Source of the DNA: Hyphomicrobium sp.
Lineage (GTDB): Bacteria > Pseudomonadota > Alphaproteobacteria > Rhizobiales > Hyphomicrobiaceae
DNA: 64,000 bases
Assembly: GCF_019744875.1 (NCBI RefSeq)
Contig: NZ_JAIETU010000003.1
Location: 372,001-436,000, forward strand
Direction of reading: 5' to 3'
The notes under the pieces were generated by a model. It searched no databases. It worked only from the letters and a program-made list of their open reading frames with translations, and was not told the origin of the DNA. Both the position numbers and the translations under genes were made by a program. Of the stretch, positions 21,059 through 29,474 are shown piece by piece (the stretch's first letter is position 1; the number at the start of each line of letters is the position of its first letter).

Positions 21059-21857
21059 CCGTGTCGAAGGCGTTCCAGAATGCATATTGAATGTTCGGCA
21101 CATCCTCGTCAGAGACTTTGAACGTCCTGCCGGGCAAGGCGTGCGCGTTGAGTGGCCAGACGGGGAACAATCCGACACTCGAAGTGAATTCCGCGCAGTC
21201 TATCCTGAGCCGCGGTGGATACCGAAGCGTGAAAAACACAACTCGCCCAATCGCAAAGATAGTTGTTTGCGCGTTGTTGTTTTCCGCAGCTACGTGATTA
21301 GGATCGAGAACCTCTAAAAAAGAACCACCTCGATGCCAAGCAGCGCCGTGATTACAACCAACGTAATTGCCTGCGGCTACTATCCAACCGTCTCTAGGTA
21401 TAAGCGATTTTTTGAAATCTAGCCGCTCATTCGGAGTAAGCGCCATTGTTTCAGGGTCCGCAAACTCATAAACCATCGTAAACATGATGGCCCATCTGGC
21501 GACGTGCAGTCGGCTCGCACAGTCAAGGATGGGCCATTTGCCGTGCACCATATCACTTATGAGGGGCTTGGCGTTTCTCTGAAGGTCACCCATCCAGCCG
21601 TTGTTGCAGTTCTCGCAAACGACACGTAGCGTTTGGGAAATCGGAGCGCCCGGTCGCGCTAGTCTACCCTTCCCACGCGGGCGTATCCCGATACGATCAC
21701 CTCGCTTGTTCCGCAGATCAGTCGTTACGGTATGTTGTGTATGACTACCTCGAGATAAGTCCGGGAATGCTCGGCGAAGCCATTTCCCCCAGAAGTGCTC
21801 TTTTGTTATATCTTTCGCTCTTCTAACTGAGCAACCAAAGGCACAAAGCTTAGTCAT
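21039..21857 (-). CDS. HNH_5-like putative nuclease
   Basis: A 272-residue protein with a split zinc-ribbon/HNH-type arrangement: CAFGC near the N-terminus, then ITKEHFWGKWLRRAFP, and about 60 residues later VVCENCNNGWMGDL. This C..C / EH / C..CNN layout is that of HNH_5-type endonuclease domains (Cys pairs bind zinc, EH and NN lie at the active site). The remaining 180 residues are unrecognised. ATG at 21857 is chosen; an earlier in-frame ATG at 21887 exists, and neither has a strong ribosome site. Base composition is clearly less GC-rich than its neighbours, consistent with horizontal acquisition. It interrupts ruvC-ruvA-ruvB. Nuclease activity is an inference. Confidence 0.65.
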   Translation of the reverse strand: MTKLCAFGCSVRRAKDITKEHFWGKWLRRAFPDLSRGSHTQHTVTTDLRNKRGDRIGIRPRGKGRLARPGAPISQTLRVVCENCNNGWMGDLQRNAKPLISDMVHGKWPILDCASRLHVARWAIMFTMVYEFADPETMALTPNERLDFKKSLIPRDGWIVAAGNYVGCNHGAAWHRGGSFLEVLDPNHVAAENNNAQTTIFAIGRVVFFTLRYPPRLRIDCAEFTSSVGLFPVWPLNAHALPGRTFKVSDEDVPNIQYAFWNAFDTAVGSRQ

Positions 21858-21973
21858 GATTGCGCCCGACAATGGTAGAATGCCCATTCGCTATTGAGGA
21901 TCGCGCCTTTGGGTTGAGTGCCCCCCCCTGATCGGATCGCAAGCGCCGGACCTGCCCTCTGCGCTTGGCGGCC

Positions 21974-22600
21974 CTACCGCGCCAGCTCCTTGAGCCCGCG
22001 CCGGATCAGTTTAGCGGTGTCGGCCTCCGCACCAAGCTCTTTCATGGCAGCAGCCACCGCCGCCGCCGCCTGGGACGGATTGTAGCCGAGATTGGTCAGG
22101 GCAGAGATGGCCTCCGCCGCCGCCATGCCTGCCGCCGGCACGCTCGCGCCGCCCGCATCCGGAGCTTCGCCCGACGCCGGATTGAGCCCCGCCACCGACA
22201 GCCCCGGCGCCTTGTCCTTGAGCTCCGTGACGATGCGCTGCGCGAGCTTCTTGCCCACGCCCTGCGCCTGCTCCACCGCCGCCCAGTTGCCGAGCGCGAT
22301 GGCGTTGGCGAGGTCGTGCGTCGACAGCACGCCGAGCACGCCCAGCGCCACCTTGGAGCCGACGCCCTGCACGCCCTGCAGCGTGCGGAACCAGCTCCGC
22401 TCGACCTCGCTCTGGAACCCGTAGAGCCGGATGGCGTCCTCGCGAACATGCGTATCGATGGTCAGAACCACCGTCTCGCCATGCTTGAGATTGCGCAGCG
22501 TCCGCGACGAGAGTTGCACCTCATAGCCGACGCCGCCGACATCGATGATGGCGTGCGCTTCCCCGATGGCATCCACCACGCCCTTGAGCTGCCCGATCAT
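21974..22600 (-). CDS. ruvA: Holliday junction branch-migration protein RuvA
   Basis: A 208-residue DNA-junction-binding partner of RuvB. The N-terminal OB fold starts [20 protein letters not shown] and includes [13 protein letters not shown]; the helix-hairpin-helix DNA-binding segments are [19 protein letters not shown] and [18 protein letters not shown]; the C-terminal RuvB-binding domain ends at [20 protein letters not shown]. It overlaps ruvC by 4 nt (ATGA). A Gly/Ala-rich linker joins the last two domains, as usual. Confidence 0.97.
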   Translation of the reverse strand: MIGQLKGVVDAIGEAHAIIDVGGVGYEVQLSSRTLRNLKHGETVVLTIDTHVREDAIRLYGFQSEVERSWFRTLQGVQGVGSKVALGVLGVLSTHDLANAIALGNWAAVEQAQGVGKKLAQRIVTELKDKAPGLSVAGLNPASGEAPDAGGASVPAAGMAAAEAISALTNLGYNPSQAAAAVAAAMKELGAEADTAKLIRRGLKELAR

Positions 22601-23127
22601 CTCACTGCCTCTTCCTTGACGAGCCGCCGCGCCAGCGCCGCCGCACCGCGATGGTTCGCATGACAGATCGCAATGGCGAGCGCGTCCGCCTCGTCGGCGC
22701 TCTCGAAGCGCGCTTTCGGCAGCAGAAAACCGACCATCGCCTGGATCTGCTTCTTCTCGGCGTGCCCCGCGCCGACCACCGACTTCTTGATCAGGTTCGG
22801 CTGATACTCGGCCACGCTAAGCCCCCGCATGGCCGGCGCCAGCAGCGCCATGCCGCGCGCCTGCCCGAGCTTGAGGGTGGAGCGCGGGTTCTCGTTCACG
22901 AAGGTCTCTTCGACGGCCGCCTCGCGCGCTTCGGACGCTGCGATCACGCACATCAGCCCTTCGAACAGCTCGCGCAGCCGGTAGGCGAGATCCTCGTCCG
23001 CTGTCGACGTGATGAGGCCCGACGAGACGTAGCTCAGCCGCACGCCATCGGTCTCGATGACGCCCCATCCGGTGCGCCTGAGCCCCGGATCGATGCCGAT
23101 GATGCGAACTTTGCTCTCTCCCCGCAT
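22597..23127 (-). CDS. ruvC: Crossover junction endodeoxyribonuclease RuvC
   Basis: A 176-residue Holliday junction resolvase. Catalytic acidic residues are visible: Asp in [15 protein letters not shown] (about residue 13), Glu in [15 protein letters not shown], and the C-terminal pair in [16 protein letters not shown]. The basic segment [18 protein letters not shown] is the DNA-contact loop. It is the first gene of the ruv series on the minus strand and overlaps ruvA. Confidence 0.97.
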   Translation of the reverse strand: MRGESKVRIIGIDPGLRRTGWGVIETDGVRLSYVSSGLITSTADEDLAYRLRELFEGLMCVIAASEAREAAVEETFVNENPRSTLKLGQARGMALLAPAMRGLSVAEYQPNLIKKSVVGAGHAEKKQIQAMVGFLLPKARFESADEADALAIAICHANHRGAAALARRLVKEEAVR

Positions 23128-23258
23128 CCCGACCGCATATCACGGGCGGAGATGATTCGTCGTCGCCAACAGGCAGCGCCCTCTCCCCATGATCATGGGA
23201 TGAAGGCGGAGCGTGGGACAGGCAAGGACTGCGAACCGGTCGCGGGTTTAACGCCCGC

Positions 23259-23852
23259 CTAGATCCGCACCTCGGCATGCCGGCGCAGCCTGAGGCTGAA
23301 CCCGATCAGGAGAATGCCGTACAGGATGGCGAACGAGCCGATCACCAGCACCATGGCCAGCGCGCCCGCGCCCGGCCAAGCGGCGAGCATGAGGCCGAAG
23401 ATCACCGACAGCGCGCCGCTCGCGATGAGCAGCCACTCGCCTTCGATCTCGTGGCGCATCTTGATCGCACCGTAGATCTGCATCACGCCCGTCGCAATGG
23501 CCCAGCCGGCGATGAACAGCAGCAGCACCAGCGCCGTGATCTGCGGATACCCGATCGTCAGCACGCCCGCCGCAATGCCGAAAATGCCGACCAGCGCCAG
23601 CCACCAGCGCGGCGCGGGCAGCCCTCCCCGGATCGCCGCGACAATCGCCAGCACGCCATCCATGAGCGCGAACACGCCGTACATGATCACCAGCGTGAAA
23701 AGAGTAATCCCAGGCCAGACGAACGTCAGCACACCAAAGATGATGGCGAGAACACCACGCAGCAGGATGAGCCACCAGTTCCTGGCGAGATCGTCGAGCA
23801 TGGGGCGCATACGAACGCTGCCCGGAGGCGCGGCATGAGGCGAAGCTTGCAT
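23259..23852 (-). CDS. HdeD-family membrane protein
   Basis: A 197-residue integral membrane protein with six predicted helices, of the HdeD/DUF308 acid-resistance family. The pattern NWWLILLRGVLAIIFGVLTF at the start and the repeated paired helices (GWAIATGVMQIYGAIK, LLIASGALSVIFGLMLAAWP) are characteristic. ATG at 23852 has GGGAG at good spacing; an upstream in-frame ATG at 23894 is unlikely. The biochemical role is unknown; family members help survival at high density and low pH in enterobacteria. It is upstream of, and possibly separate from, ruvC. Confidence 0.9.
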   Translation of the reverse strand: MQASPHAAPPGSVRMRPMLDDLARNWWLILLRGVLAIIFGVLTFVWPGITLFTLVIMYGVFALMDGVLAIVAAIRGGLPAPRWWLALVGIFGIAAGVLTIGYPQITALVLLLFIAGWAIATGVMQIYGAIKMRHEIEGEWLLIASGALSVIFGLMLAAWPGAGALAMVLVIGSFAILYGILLIGFSLRLRRHAEVRI

Positions 23853-24037
23853 GGTCGATCTCCCGATGATGTGGACGGTATGGATCGCCCTCAAGTCTAC
23901 ACCATCGGTTGCGCGGCCTCCGTAAAATCCGTAACCAACGTTCCGTTAATCCTACCGGCCGGTTCACGGATCCGGTTTCGCAGCAGCAAATCGCGCCGCC
24001 CGATGAGGGGGGACGCCAGGCCATCGGAGGGCACGCC

Positions 24038-24385
24038 ATGACGTTTCCAGCAGAGCTCGGCGCCAACGAATGGATGATGATCTGGGGCGCGGGACTGGCC
24101 CTTCTCGGCGTCATCATCATGTGGCGCGTCTCGCGTTACGATCTGGCGGGTGCCGCCTTCGACAGCGCCTGGCAGGTGGCCCGCGGCAAGCGCTCGGCCG
24201 AGACGCCCACGGCGCTCGAGGAAAAGTACAACGAGATCGCGCGCGAAGCCTCCCTCACCGGCAAGGCGAAGCGCACGGCCGGCACCGTCATCGGGCACTT
24301 CGCGGCCAAGGTGTTCAACCTGATCGCAATGCTGATGCTGCTCGCGGGCGCCGTGCTGATCGCGCTCGGCGTCTACTGGCGCTAG
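24038..24385 (+). CDS. Small membrane protein of unknown function
   Basis: A 115-residue protein. ATG at 24038 is preceded by GGAGGG at ideal spacing; the frame is open upstream to 23909 without protein-like content. Two membrane helices are predicted, about 13-32 (WMMIWGAGLALLGVIIMWRV) and about 93-113 (FNLIAMLMLLAGAVLIALGV), with a soluble charged middle (AWQVARGKRSAETPTALEEK). It stands alone on the plus strand, convergent with the 273-residue gene; the MITE-like element lies just past its stop. I do not recognise the family. Confidence 0.75.
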   Translation: MTFPAELGANEWMMIWGAGLALLGVIIMWRVSRYDLAGAAFDSAWQVARGKRSAETPTALEEKYNEIAREASLTGKAKRTAGTVIGHFAAKVFNLIAMLMLLAGAVLIALGVYWR

Positions 24386-24397
24386 CTGACCGCTCCG

Positions 24398-24599
24398 CTA
24401 GAACATTTTCCGATCTGACGGAATCGGCAAGAGGAGCTAGGTGACTGGATCCTGGCCTCCGCCAGGATGACGTTGGAAATGAGCGGTCCGTAGCGACCAA
24501 TAAATCCGTCACCCTGACGAAGGTCAGGGCCCAGCCACGCTTCAAGCTATGCTCATTAAGCGGACTAACGCGAAGCCGTCAGATCGGAAATTGCCCTAG
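24398..24599. mobile_element. 202-bp MITE-like element with 24-bp terminal inverted repeats
   Basis: The left end 24398-24421 and the right end 24576-24599 are inverted copies matching at 21 of 24 positions; the shared core is TTTCCGATCTGACGG. Both outermost 4 bp read CTAG, which may be part of the repeat or a target duplication. The interior has no gene but carries two REP-like hairpins. The TAG stop codon of the minus-strand neighbour (24596-24598) lies inside the right end. Confidence 0.65.
24444..24536. repeat. Inverted pair of REP-like palindromes inside the MITE-like element
   Basis: Two hairpin units, 24451-24468 (ATCCTGGC / GCCAGGAT type) and 24508-24533 (ACCCTGAC / GTCAGGG type), in opposite orientation. 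Each matches the same template, GTCAYCCT - short stem - AGGRYCCAG, also found at 38371-38503. Confidence 0.7.
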
Positions 24600-25417
24600 C
24601 CCGCGCGCGCCGTGGCGGCACCGCATCGTTCCAGCGCCGCCGACGTCGATGACCAGCGGTCCTTCGTCACCGTCACGACGTACCTTCGGCAGCCGGCCTC
24701 CGCGCCCGTCACGAAGTGGACCTCGAATTTCGCTTGCTGGCGCGAGGGCGACGGCGGCCACGCGAATTTGCCGTCGTCCGCGGTTTTGGCGATCGCCGTC
24801 TTGATGGCATAGGCCGCGTTCTTGAAATCCTCTTGGCTGAGCCGCGAGAGGAGCACGTTCGGAAGATCGGGGCTGAGACCTGCGGAAGCTGCCTGTGTGC
24901 GCCGCTCCTTTTTGTCTGCGGGCTCTTCGGCCGCTTCGGCGGTCTCCGTATAATCCGTACCGGCCGCCACCGATGCAGTGGCCTCCGGCGCGCCCGCGCC
25001 ACCGCCCTTCTCTTCCTGCACCGGCAGGACGGAAAGGATCGGCGGAAGATTGCTGGCCGCCTCGCCGGGCAGCGGCCCCGAGGCCACTCCCGAGCTTCCG
25101 TCCGACGATCCCATAGCGACCGCCTCCGGCTGCGGGCTCGCCGCGCGCACGTTGGCGGCGATGTCTCGAGCCTTATCGATCACCGCCGTGACGACGGGCT
25201 CCGCCGTGGAAAGAACGCTCTTAAGATCCGCGGTGGTCACGGCCGCGGCCCACGCTGCACTCAGGCCAACCGCAAGCACGAAGCGAAACGCAACCCGGGA
25301 CGCGGATGCGCGCGGCACGCCCGCACCGATCCTCTCATCCGGACCGATATCCAAGCTGAAATCGCTGGGCCGCGTGTCATACACGGTCTCCGCCCAGCGG
25401 CTTTGCCCATGAACCAT
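24596..25417 (-). CDS. Single-pass membrane protein in the bactofilin operon
   Basis: A 273-residue protein whose ATG at 25417 has a strong GGGGAGG site and follows the bactofilin stop by only 12 nt, so the two are almost surely one transcription unit. One membrane helix is predicted at about residues 42-61 (VAFRFVLAVGLSAAWAAAVT). Residues 90-180 are a low-complexity Ala/Gly/Pro/Glu linker. The C-terminal 90 residues look folded (QEDFKNAAYAIKTAIAKTA, AKFEVHFVTGAEAGCRRYVV). The topology suggests a periplasmic domain tethered to the membrane. I do not recognise the family. The stop codon is supplied by the end of the MITE-like element, so the original C-terminus may have been changed. Confidence 0.75.
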   Translation of the reverse strand: MVHGQSRWAETVYDTRPSDFSLDIGPDERIGAGVPRASASRVAFRFVLAVGLSAAWAAAVTTADLKSVLSTAEPVVTAVIDKARDIAANVRAASPQPEAVAMGSSDGSSGVASGPLPGEAASNLPPILSVLPVQEEKGGGAGAPEATASVAAGTDYTETAEAAEEPADKKERRTQAASAGLSPDLPNVLLSRLSQEDFKNAAYAIKTAIAKTADDGKFAWPPSPSRQQAKFEVHFVTGAEAGCRRYVVTVTKDRWSSTSAALERCGAATARAG

Positions 25418-25429
25418 GGTCCGCCTCCC

Positions 25430-25804
25430 CTATCGGATAAGCCGATCGGCTTCCACCGCCTCCATCATCACGCGATCTGCAAGCGCGCGCGGGTTCGCCA
25501 CACGCCGCGATTTGCCCTCGAAGAAGCACCCGTTCTCGAGGCTGAAGCCGCTATGGAACACTTCCGCTGTAACGAGGCATGCGGCCTTGAGCGTCACGTG
25601 ATCCGCATAGATGGCGCCCGACGCTTCGCCCATCACGGTCACGGTCTCGGCGATGACGGTCCCTTCGACCGCGCCACGCTCGGAAATCAGGATCTCCTTG
25701 CAGCTCACGTCGCCGACGATCGTGCCGTCCACCACAACGCTGCCGGGAAAGGTGATGGCCCCTTCGATGGCCGCCTGACGGGGGATCGAAAGTGTCGTGC
25801 TCAT
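25430..25804 (-). CDS. Bactofilin
   Basis: A 124-residue cytoskeletal protein of the bactofilin (DUF583) family, which polymerises into filaments near the membrane and often recruits cell-wall enzymes. The core is a right-handed beta-helix with a repeating pattern every six residues: IEGAITFPGSVVVDGTIVGDV, then AVEGTVIAETVTVMGEASG, then IYADHVTLKAACLVTAEVF. ATG at 25804 has GGAAGAGG. It is followed at 12 nt by the single-pass membrane protein gene, a likely partner. Confidence 0.9.
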   Translation of the reverse strand: MSTTLSIPRQAAIEGAITFPGSVVVDGTIVGDVSCKEILISERGAVEGTVIAETVTVMGEASGAIYADHVTLKAACLVTAEVFHSGFSLENGCFFEGKSRRVANPRALADRVMMEAVEADRLIR

Positions 25805-26064
25805 GAGCGGGACCTCTTCCGCGACGCAGATACAGCCGGAAAAGTAGGTCGAAGAATGTGTCGAAAGGTCGGCCCGCAACTCGATGAGGGGAAATCGAAT
25901 TATTCCGGCATCGCCGAAGATTTTTAGCCCAGCCCGGCGCGGCCGCCCTTGCCGCCGGCGTCACCGGACGGCACCGCCCGAAATCAATCAGTGGACGCCC
26001 AAAACGGCGAGAACGCGCGAGCTACAGCGCCGGACGCGGCCAACGCGCACCGTTCGTGGAGCGG

Positions 26065-26715
26065 TCAGAATCCGTAGCTGATACCGCCGCGCACCGTGTG
26101 AATCTCAACGTTGTCAGCACGGTGATCGTAACCGAGGCTGGAGACGACGCTGCCGAAATCGATGAACTGATATTCCGCGCGCGCCCGCCAATCCCCGAAG
26201 ACGGCGTATTCGATGCCGCCGCCCACCGTCCATCCGACGAGGGCGTTCGAGTTGGCCAACTTCAGCGTCAGATCCTTCTTCTCGATCTCACCCACGGCCA
26301 GACCCGCAGTCGCGAACAGAAGCGCGCTCCCGTAGGCATAGCCCAGCCGCGCCCTGACGGTGCCGAAGTGGGCCATCTCAAGCTCGTTGACGAGGCCCGC
26401 AAACTTGCTGTCGTTGCCCGACAACGAGGCCCAGGTCAGATCGCCCTCGATGCCGTAGGCGAGCGGCCCACGCTGCCACAGATACCCGGCATAAACACCT
26501 CCCGCTGCGCTGTCATAGGAGATATCGCCGTCGCGCCGCCATTCGGGAAAATTAATGTTGCGCCACGAGTTTTTGGTCTCGCCCGAGGCCGACCCTGCGT
26601 GCGCGCCGACGTACGCCCCGTTCCAGTCGTAGATGCCTCCTTTGAGAAGGTCAGACCCACGAACGTCGCCTGCAGATGCGGCGATCATGAACGCGATGGC
26701 GAGTGCTTTGCGCAT
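26065..26715 (-). CDS. Outer-membrane beta-barrel protein (Omp25-like)
   Basis: A 216-residue exported protein. ATG at 26715 with a GGGGA site gives a clean signal peptide (MRKALAIAFMIAASAGDVRG). The mature sequence starts YDWNGAYVGAHAGSASGETK, the typical opening of the rhizobial 'porin-like' outer-membrane family, and contains strands such as VYAGYLWQRGPLAYGIEGDL and FGTVRARLGYAYGSALLFAT; it ends VRGGISYGF with a terminal Phe, the signal for barrel insertion. It is a separate paralogue group from the protein at 505. An upstream in-frame ATG at 26778 is unlikely. Confidence 0.88.
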   Translation of the reverse strand: MRKALAIAFMIAASAGDVRGSDLLKGGIYDWNGAYVGAHAGSASGETKNSWRNINFPEWRRDGDISYDSAAGGVYAGYLWQRGPLAYGIEGDLTWASLSGNDSKFAGLVNELEMAHFGTVRARLGYAYGSALLFATAGLAVGEIEKKDLTLKLANSNALVGWTVGGGIEYAVFGDWRARAEYQFIDFGSVVSSLGYDHRADNVEIHTVRGGISYGF

Positions 26716-26873
26716 GTTGGTCCCCAAGGATGCTCTGCAAAAAAGCGAGCGTGGACGCAAACAAGCCTCGGAAAACAATCATTCGAGCGCGTTAAAATGA
26801 AGTTACTGGGCGCAGGGCCAAAAGCGGTCTCATGCGCCGCCGCCGGCACGCCGCAGCAAGCGCGCTGTCGATA

Positions 26874-26905
26874 AGAAAAAGCCCAGCCTTGTCGCAAGGC
26901 TGGGC
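26874..26905 (-). terminator. Rho-independent terminator of gap
   Basis: A perfect 11-bp minus-strand stem (GCCCAGCCTTG / CAAGGCTGGGC) with a 3-nt loop, followed by TTTTTC. It lies 32 nt beyond the gap stop codon. Confidence 0.93.
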
Positions 26906-26936
26906 CGGATCGTCAGAGAAACCTGGGCCGCGTCGC

Positions 26937-27944
26937 TTAGAGCAGCTTGCCCATCGCAACAGCCGTGTCGGCCATGCGGTTCGAGAAACCCCACTCGTTG
27001 TCGTACCAGGAGAGAACGCGCACCAGCGTGCCGTCCATCACCTTGGTCTGATCGAGGTGGAAGATCGAAGAGCGGGCATCGTGGTTGAAGTCGATCGACA
27101 CGTTCGCCTGATCGGTCACGCCGAGAATGCCCTTGAGCTGCTGCTCGGACGCAGCCTTGATCGCTGCGTTGATCTCGTCCTTCGTCGTCTCGTGCTTGGC
27201 GACGAACTTGAGATCGACAACGGAAACGTTCGGCGTCGGCACGCGGATGGCCGAGCCGTCGAGCTTGCCGTTCAGCTCCGGCAGCACGAGGCCGACCGCC
27301 TTCGCCGCGCCCGTCGAGGTCGGGATCATCGACAGCGCAGCGGCGCGCCCGCGATAAAGATCCTTGTGCATCGTGTCGAGCGTCGGCTGGTCGCCGGTGT
27401 AGCTGTGAATGGTCGTCATGAAGCCCTTTTCGATGCCGACCAGCTCGTGCAGCACCTTGGCAACCGGCGCGAGGCAGTTGGTCGTGCACGAGGCGTTCGA
27501 GACGACGATATGATCCTTCGTCAGCTTGTCGTGGTTGACGCCGTAGACCACCGTCAGGTCGGCGTTGTCGGCCGGCGCCGAGACGAGCACGCGCTTGGCG
27601 CCCGCCGTGAGATGCGCCGAGGCCTTCTCCTTGCTCGTGAAGATGCCGGTGCACTCGAGCGCGATCTCGACGCCGAGTTCCTTGTGCGGCAGCTCGGCCG
27701 GATTCTTGACGGCCGTCACCTTGATCGGACCGCGTCCGAGATCGATGGTGTCGCCCTTGACGATCACATCGCCCGGAAAGCGACCGTGCACGCTGTCGAA
27801 GCGCAACAGATGCGCGTTCGTTTCGACAGGACCGAGATCGTTGATGGCCACGACCTCGATGTCGGTCCGGCCCGACTCATAGATCGCGCGCAGCACGTTG
27901 CGGCCGATGCGGCCAAATCCGTTGATCGCGACCTTGAGTGCCAT
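26937..27944 (-). CDS. gap: Type I glyceraldehyde-3-phosphate dehydrogenase
   Basis: A 335-residue glycolytic enzyme oxidising glyceraldehyde-3-phosphate to 1,3-bisphosphoglycerate with NAD(P). The N-terminal nucleotide fold [20 protein letters not shown], the catalytic Cys153 in [12 protein letters not shown], the catalytic His in [12 protein letters not shown], and the C-terminal [12 protein letters not shown] are all present. A single-gene transcription unit with a strong terminator; pgk is not in the window. Upstream (27945-28228) is a 284-nt region without a gene. Confidence 0.97.
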   Translation of the reverse strand: MALKVAINGFGRIGRNVLRAIYESGRTDIEVVAINDLGPVETNAHLLRFDSVHGRFPGDVIVKGDTIDLGRGPIKVTAVKNPAELPHKELGVEIALECTGIFTSKEKASAHLTAGAKRVLVSAPADNADLTVVYGVNHDKLTKDHIVVSNASCTTNCLAPVAKVLHELVGIEKGFMTTIHSYTGDQPTLDTMHKDLYRGRAAALSMIPTSTGAAKAVGLVLPELNGKLDGSAIRVPTPNVSVVDLKFVAKHETTKDEINAAIKAASEQQLKGILGVTDQANVSIDFNHDARSSIFHLDQTKVMDGTLVRVLSWYDNEWGFSNRMADTAVAMGKLL

Positions 27945-28228
27945 AAACGTCCTCCAGACGGAAAAGATGGGGTTTTCTTTGGATCGGCGGCCGGAAAGAC
28001 AAAGTGCCGTAGCCGCGGAGCGGCGCCATTAAGTTGAGCACGCCATCGCCTGTCAATCCTCCGTCCGGCCACACCCTGCCGCAGGCTCAGGCAGGAACGG
28101 CCATAACCCCACAGGTATTCCTCGTTTTATTTCGCTCCGCTCGGGTGATTTCTTGCGCTGATAGATGAGATTACATATTGTGCGCTCATACCCCACGACA
28201 CGTCCGCAAGGAGGATGCAATTCAACCG

Positions 28229-28483
28229 ATGGCCCAGCGGACGAGAGAGAAGGCGAAACGTCCCTCAGGACGCGTGAAAGAGCCGTCGCCCTCGGTAACC
28301 GGCCTCCCGGAACGGGCGGACGCACGGCTCAAGGCGGTCGAAAAAGAGCGCGACTCACTCAAGTCTGAGCTCGACGCCGCCAAACAGCGCATCGCCGCCC
28401 TCGAGGAAAGCCGCAACGTCGTCGCCCAACGCATCGACTGGGTCATCGAGTCACTCAACGGCGTGGTCGATAAGCCGGGCTGA
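28229..28483 (+). CDS. Coiled-coil protein (DUF4164-like)
   Basis: An 84-residue protein dominated by a coiled coil in its second half (ADARLKAVEKERDSLKSELD, AAKQRIAALEESRNVVAQRI) and ending WVIESLNGVVDKPG. A short coiled-coil gene ahead of the 6S RNA/5-FTHF cyclo-ligase block occurs in Rhizobiales, where DUF4164 and ZapA genes sit. The start is unclear: ATG 28229 has no ribosome site near, while a perfect AGGAGG at 28209-28214 is 14 nt away and would fit a start at 28220 (ATT). The frame is also open to an ATG at 28178. Confidence in the frame is good, in the start low. Confidence 0.65.
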   Translation: MAQRTREKAKRPSGRVKEPSPSVTGLPERADARLKAVEKERDSLKSELDAAKQRIAALEESRNVVAQRIDWVIESLNGVVDKPG

Positions 28484-28515
28484 GCCCTCGCTTTTCCGCC
28501 CCCGAGCGCCTATGT

Positions 28516-28677
28516 TAGCCGCGCTGCGGGGTTCGTCAGGAACAACTGAATCTCCAGGGCCTATAAGATCTGCCTGGGAGCTGTCCCTGGCCGGGACCGT
28601 GGTCCCGGACATATGGCGCCCACCTTACATTTGTAGGGACCCGGCGAGATCAACCGTTCCAACGGCCACCGCGGCAC
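28516..28677 (+). ncRNA. ssrS: 6S RNA
   Basis: About 160 nt ahead of the 5-formyltetrahydrofolate cyclo-ligase gene, the standard location of 6S RNA in proteobacteria. The closing stem is GCCGCG (28518-28523) against CGCGGC (28670-28675). Conserved alphaproteobacterial blocks follow in order: GGGGTTCGTCAGG, then TCTGCCTGGGAGCTGTCC, later ACCTTACATTTGTAGG and GATCAACCGTTCC. A TATGTT box at 28511-28516 could be the -10 element. It sequesters sigma-70 RNA polymerase. The exact ends are approximate. Confidence 0.85.
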
Positions 28678-28768
28678 TTTCTTTCATGCCCAACTCGCTC
28701 GACAGCCGTTGGCGCAATCTCTCATCTGACGATCCGCAAACGCATGTCCCGCGAGTGAAGCCGTTCCG

Positions 28769-29350
28769 TTGACAGTCATCGACGACCTCAAAAAAGAGAT
28801 GCGCCGGGCAGCGAAAACGGCGCGCCGCGCAGCGTTCGAGACACGCGGAGCAGCCGCCTCCCGCGAGATCGCCGGCCACGGCATCGCCTTCGCGGGCCGC
28901 CCCCCGCCGCTGATCGTCTCGGGCTTCCTCTCCATCGGCGACGAGATCGACGCTACACCGCTGATGCAGCGGTTGATCGACGAAGGCTATCGCCTGTGCC
29001 TCCCCGTCATGGAAGGCAAAGGCAAATCACTCGTTTTCCGCGCGTGGTCGCCGGGCGATCCGCTGGCCGAGACGACCTGGAGCATCCGCGAAGCGCTCCC
29101 CTCGGCCGAGGTGCTCGACCCGGACATCGTGCTCGGCCCGCTGCTCGCGTTCGACGGCGCGGGCTACCGGCTCGGCTATGGCGGCGGCTTCTACGACCGC
29201 ACGCTGGCGCGCCTCAGGGCCATCAAGCCCATCGTCTCGATCGGCATCGCCTTCGACGAGCAGAGGGTCGACGCCGTCCCCCATGCGGATTATGACGAAC
29301 CGCTCGACTGGATCCTGACGCCGTCGGGCGCGATGAAGTGCCCGGCATGA
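28769..29350 (+). CDS. 5-formyltetrahydrofolate cyclo-ligase
   Basis: A 193-residue ATP-dependent enzyme converting 5-formyl-THF to 5,10-methenyl-THF. The start is TTG at 28769, placing it about 90 nt after the 6S RNA. Family motifs: an N-terminal basic helix KKEMRRAAKTARRAAF, the segment RLCLPVMEGKGKSLVFRAW, and the substrate-binding block LAFDGAGYRLGYGGGFYDRT near residue 130, followed by GIAFDEQRVDAVPHADYDEP. Often called ygfA (fau) in enterobacteria. Co-transcription with 6S RNA, as in E. coli, is plausible. Confidence 0.95.
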   Translation: MTVIDDLKKEMRRAAKTARRAAFETRGAAASREIAGHGIAFAGRPPPLIVSGFLSIGDEIDATPLMQRLIDEGYRLCLPVMEGKGKSLVFRAWSPGDPLAETTWSIREALPSAEVLDPDIVLGPLLAFDGAGYRLGYGGGFYDRTLARLRAIKPIVSIGIAFDEQRVDAVPHADYDEPLDWILTPSGAMKCPA

Positions 29351-29408
29351 CGAAAGCAAGAATGATCTCTCAGGTCGCAAAACGCCCCCCCACGAACGGT
29401 ATGCCGTT

Positions 29409-29431
29409 CCCCTCCCCCTTGTGGGGAGGGG
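29409..29431. repeat. Perfect 9-bp CCCCTCCCC hairpin
   Basis: Stem CCCCTCCCC / GGGGAGGGG around a 5-nt loop, between the cyclo-ligase and YmdB-like genes. No T tract follows, so it is a palindromic spacer rather than a terminator. Confidence 0.7.
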
Positions 29432-29474
29432 TTACCGAAGGCCGCCGTTCAGCGCCTCAGAGTGAGGCCATCTG

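Noticed and set aside
21039-21857. HNH-like gene as half of a toxin-antitoxin pair with the small membrane protein
   Set aside because: The small membrane gene is a normal resident between ruvA and ruvB in relatives as I recall, and differs in composition from the HNH-like gene.
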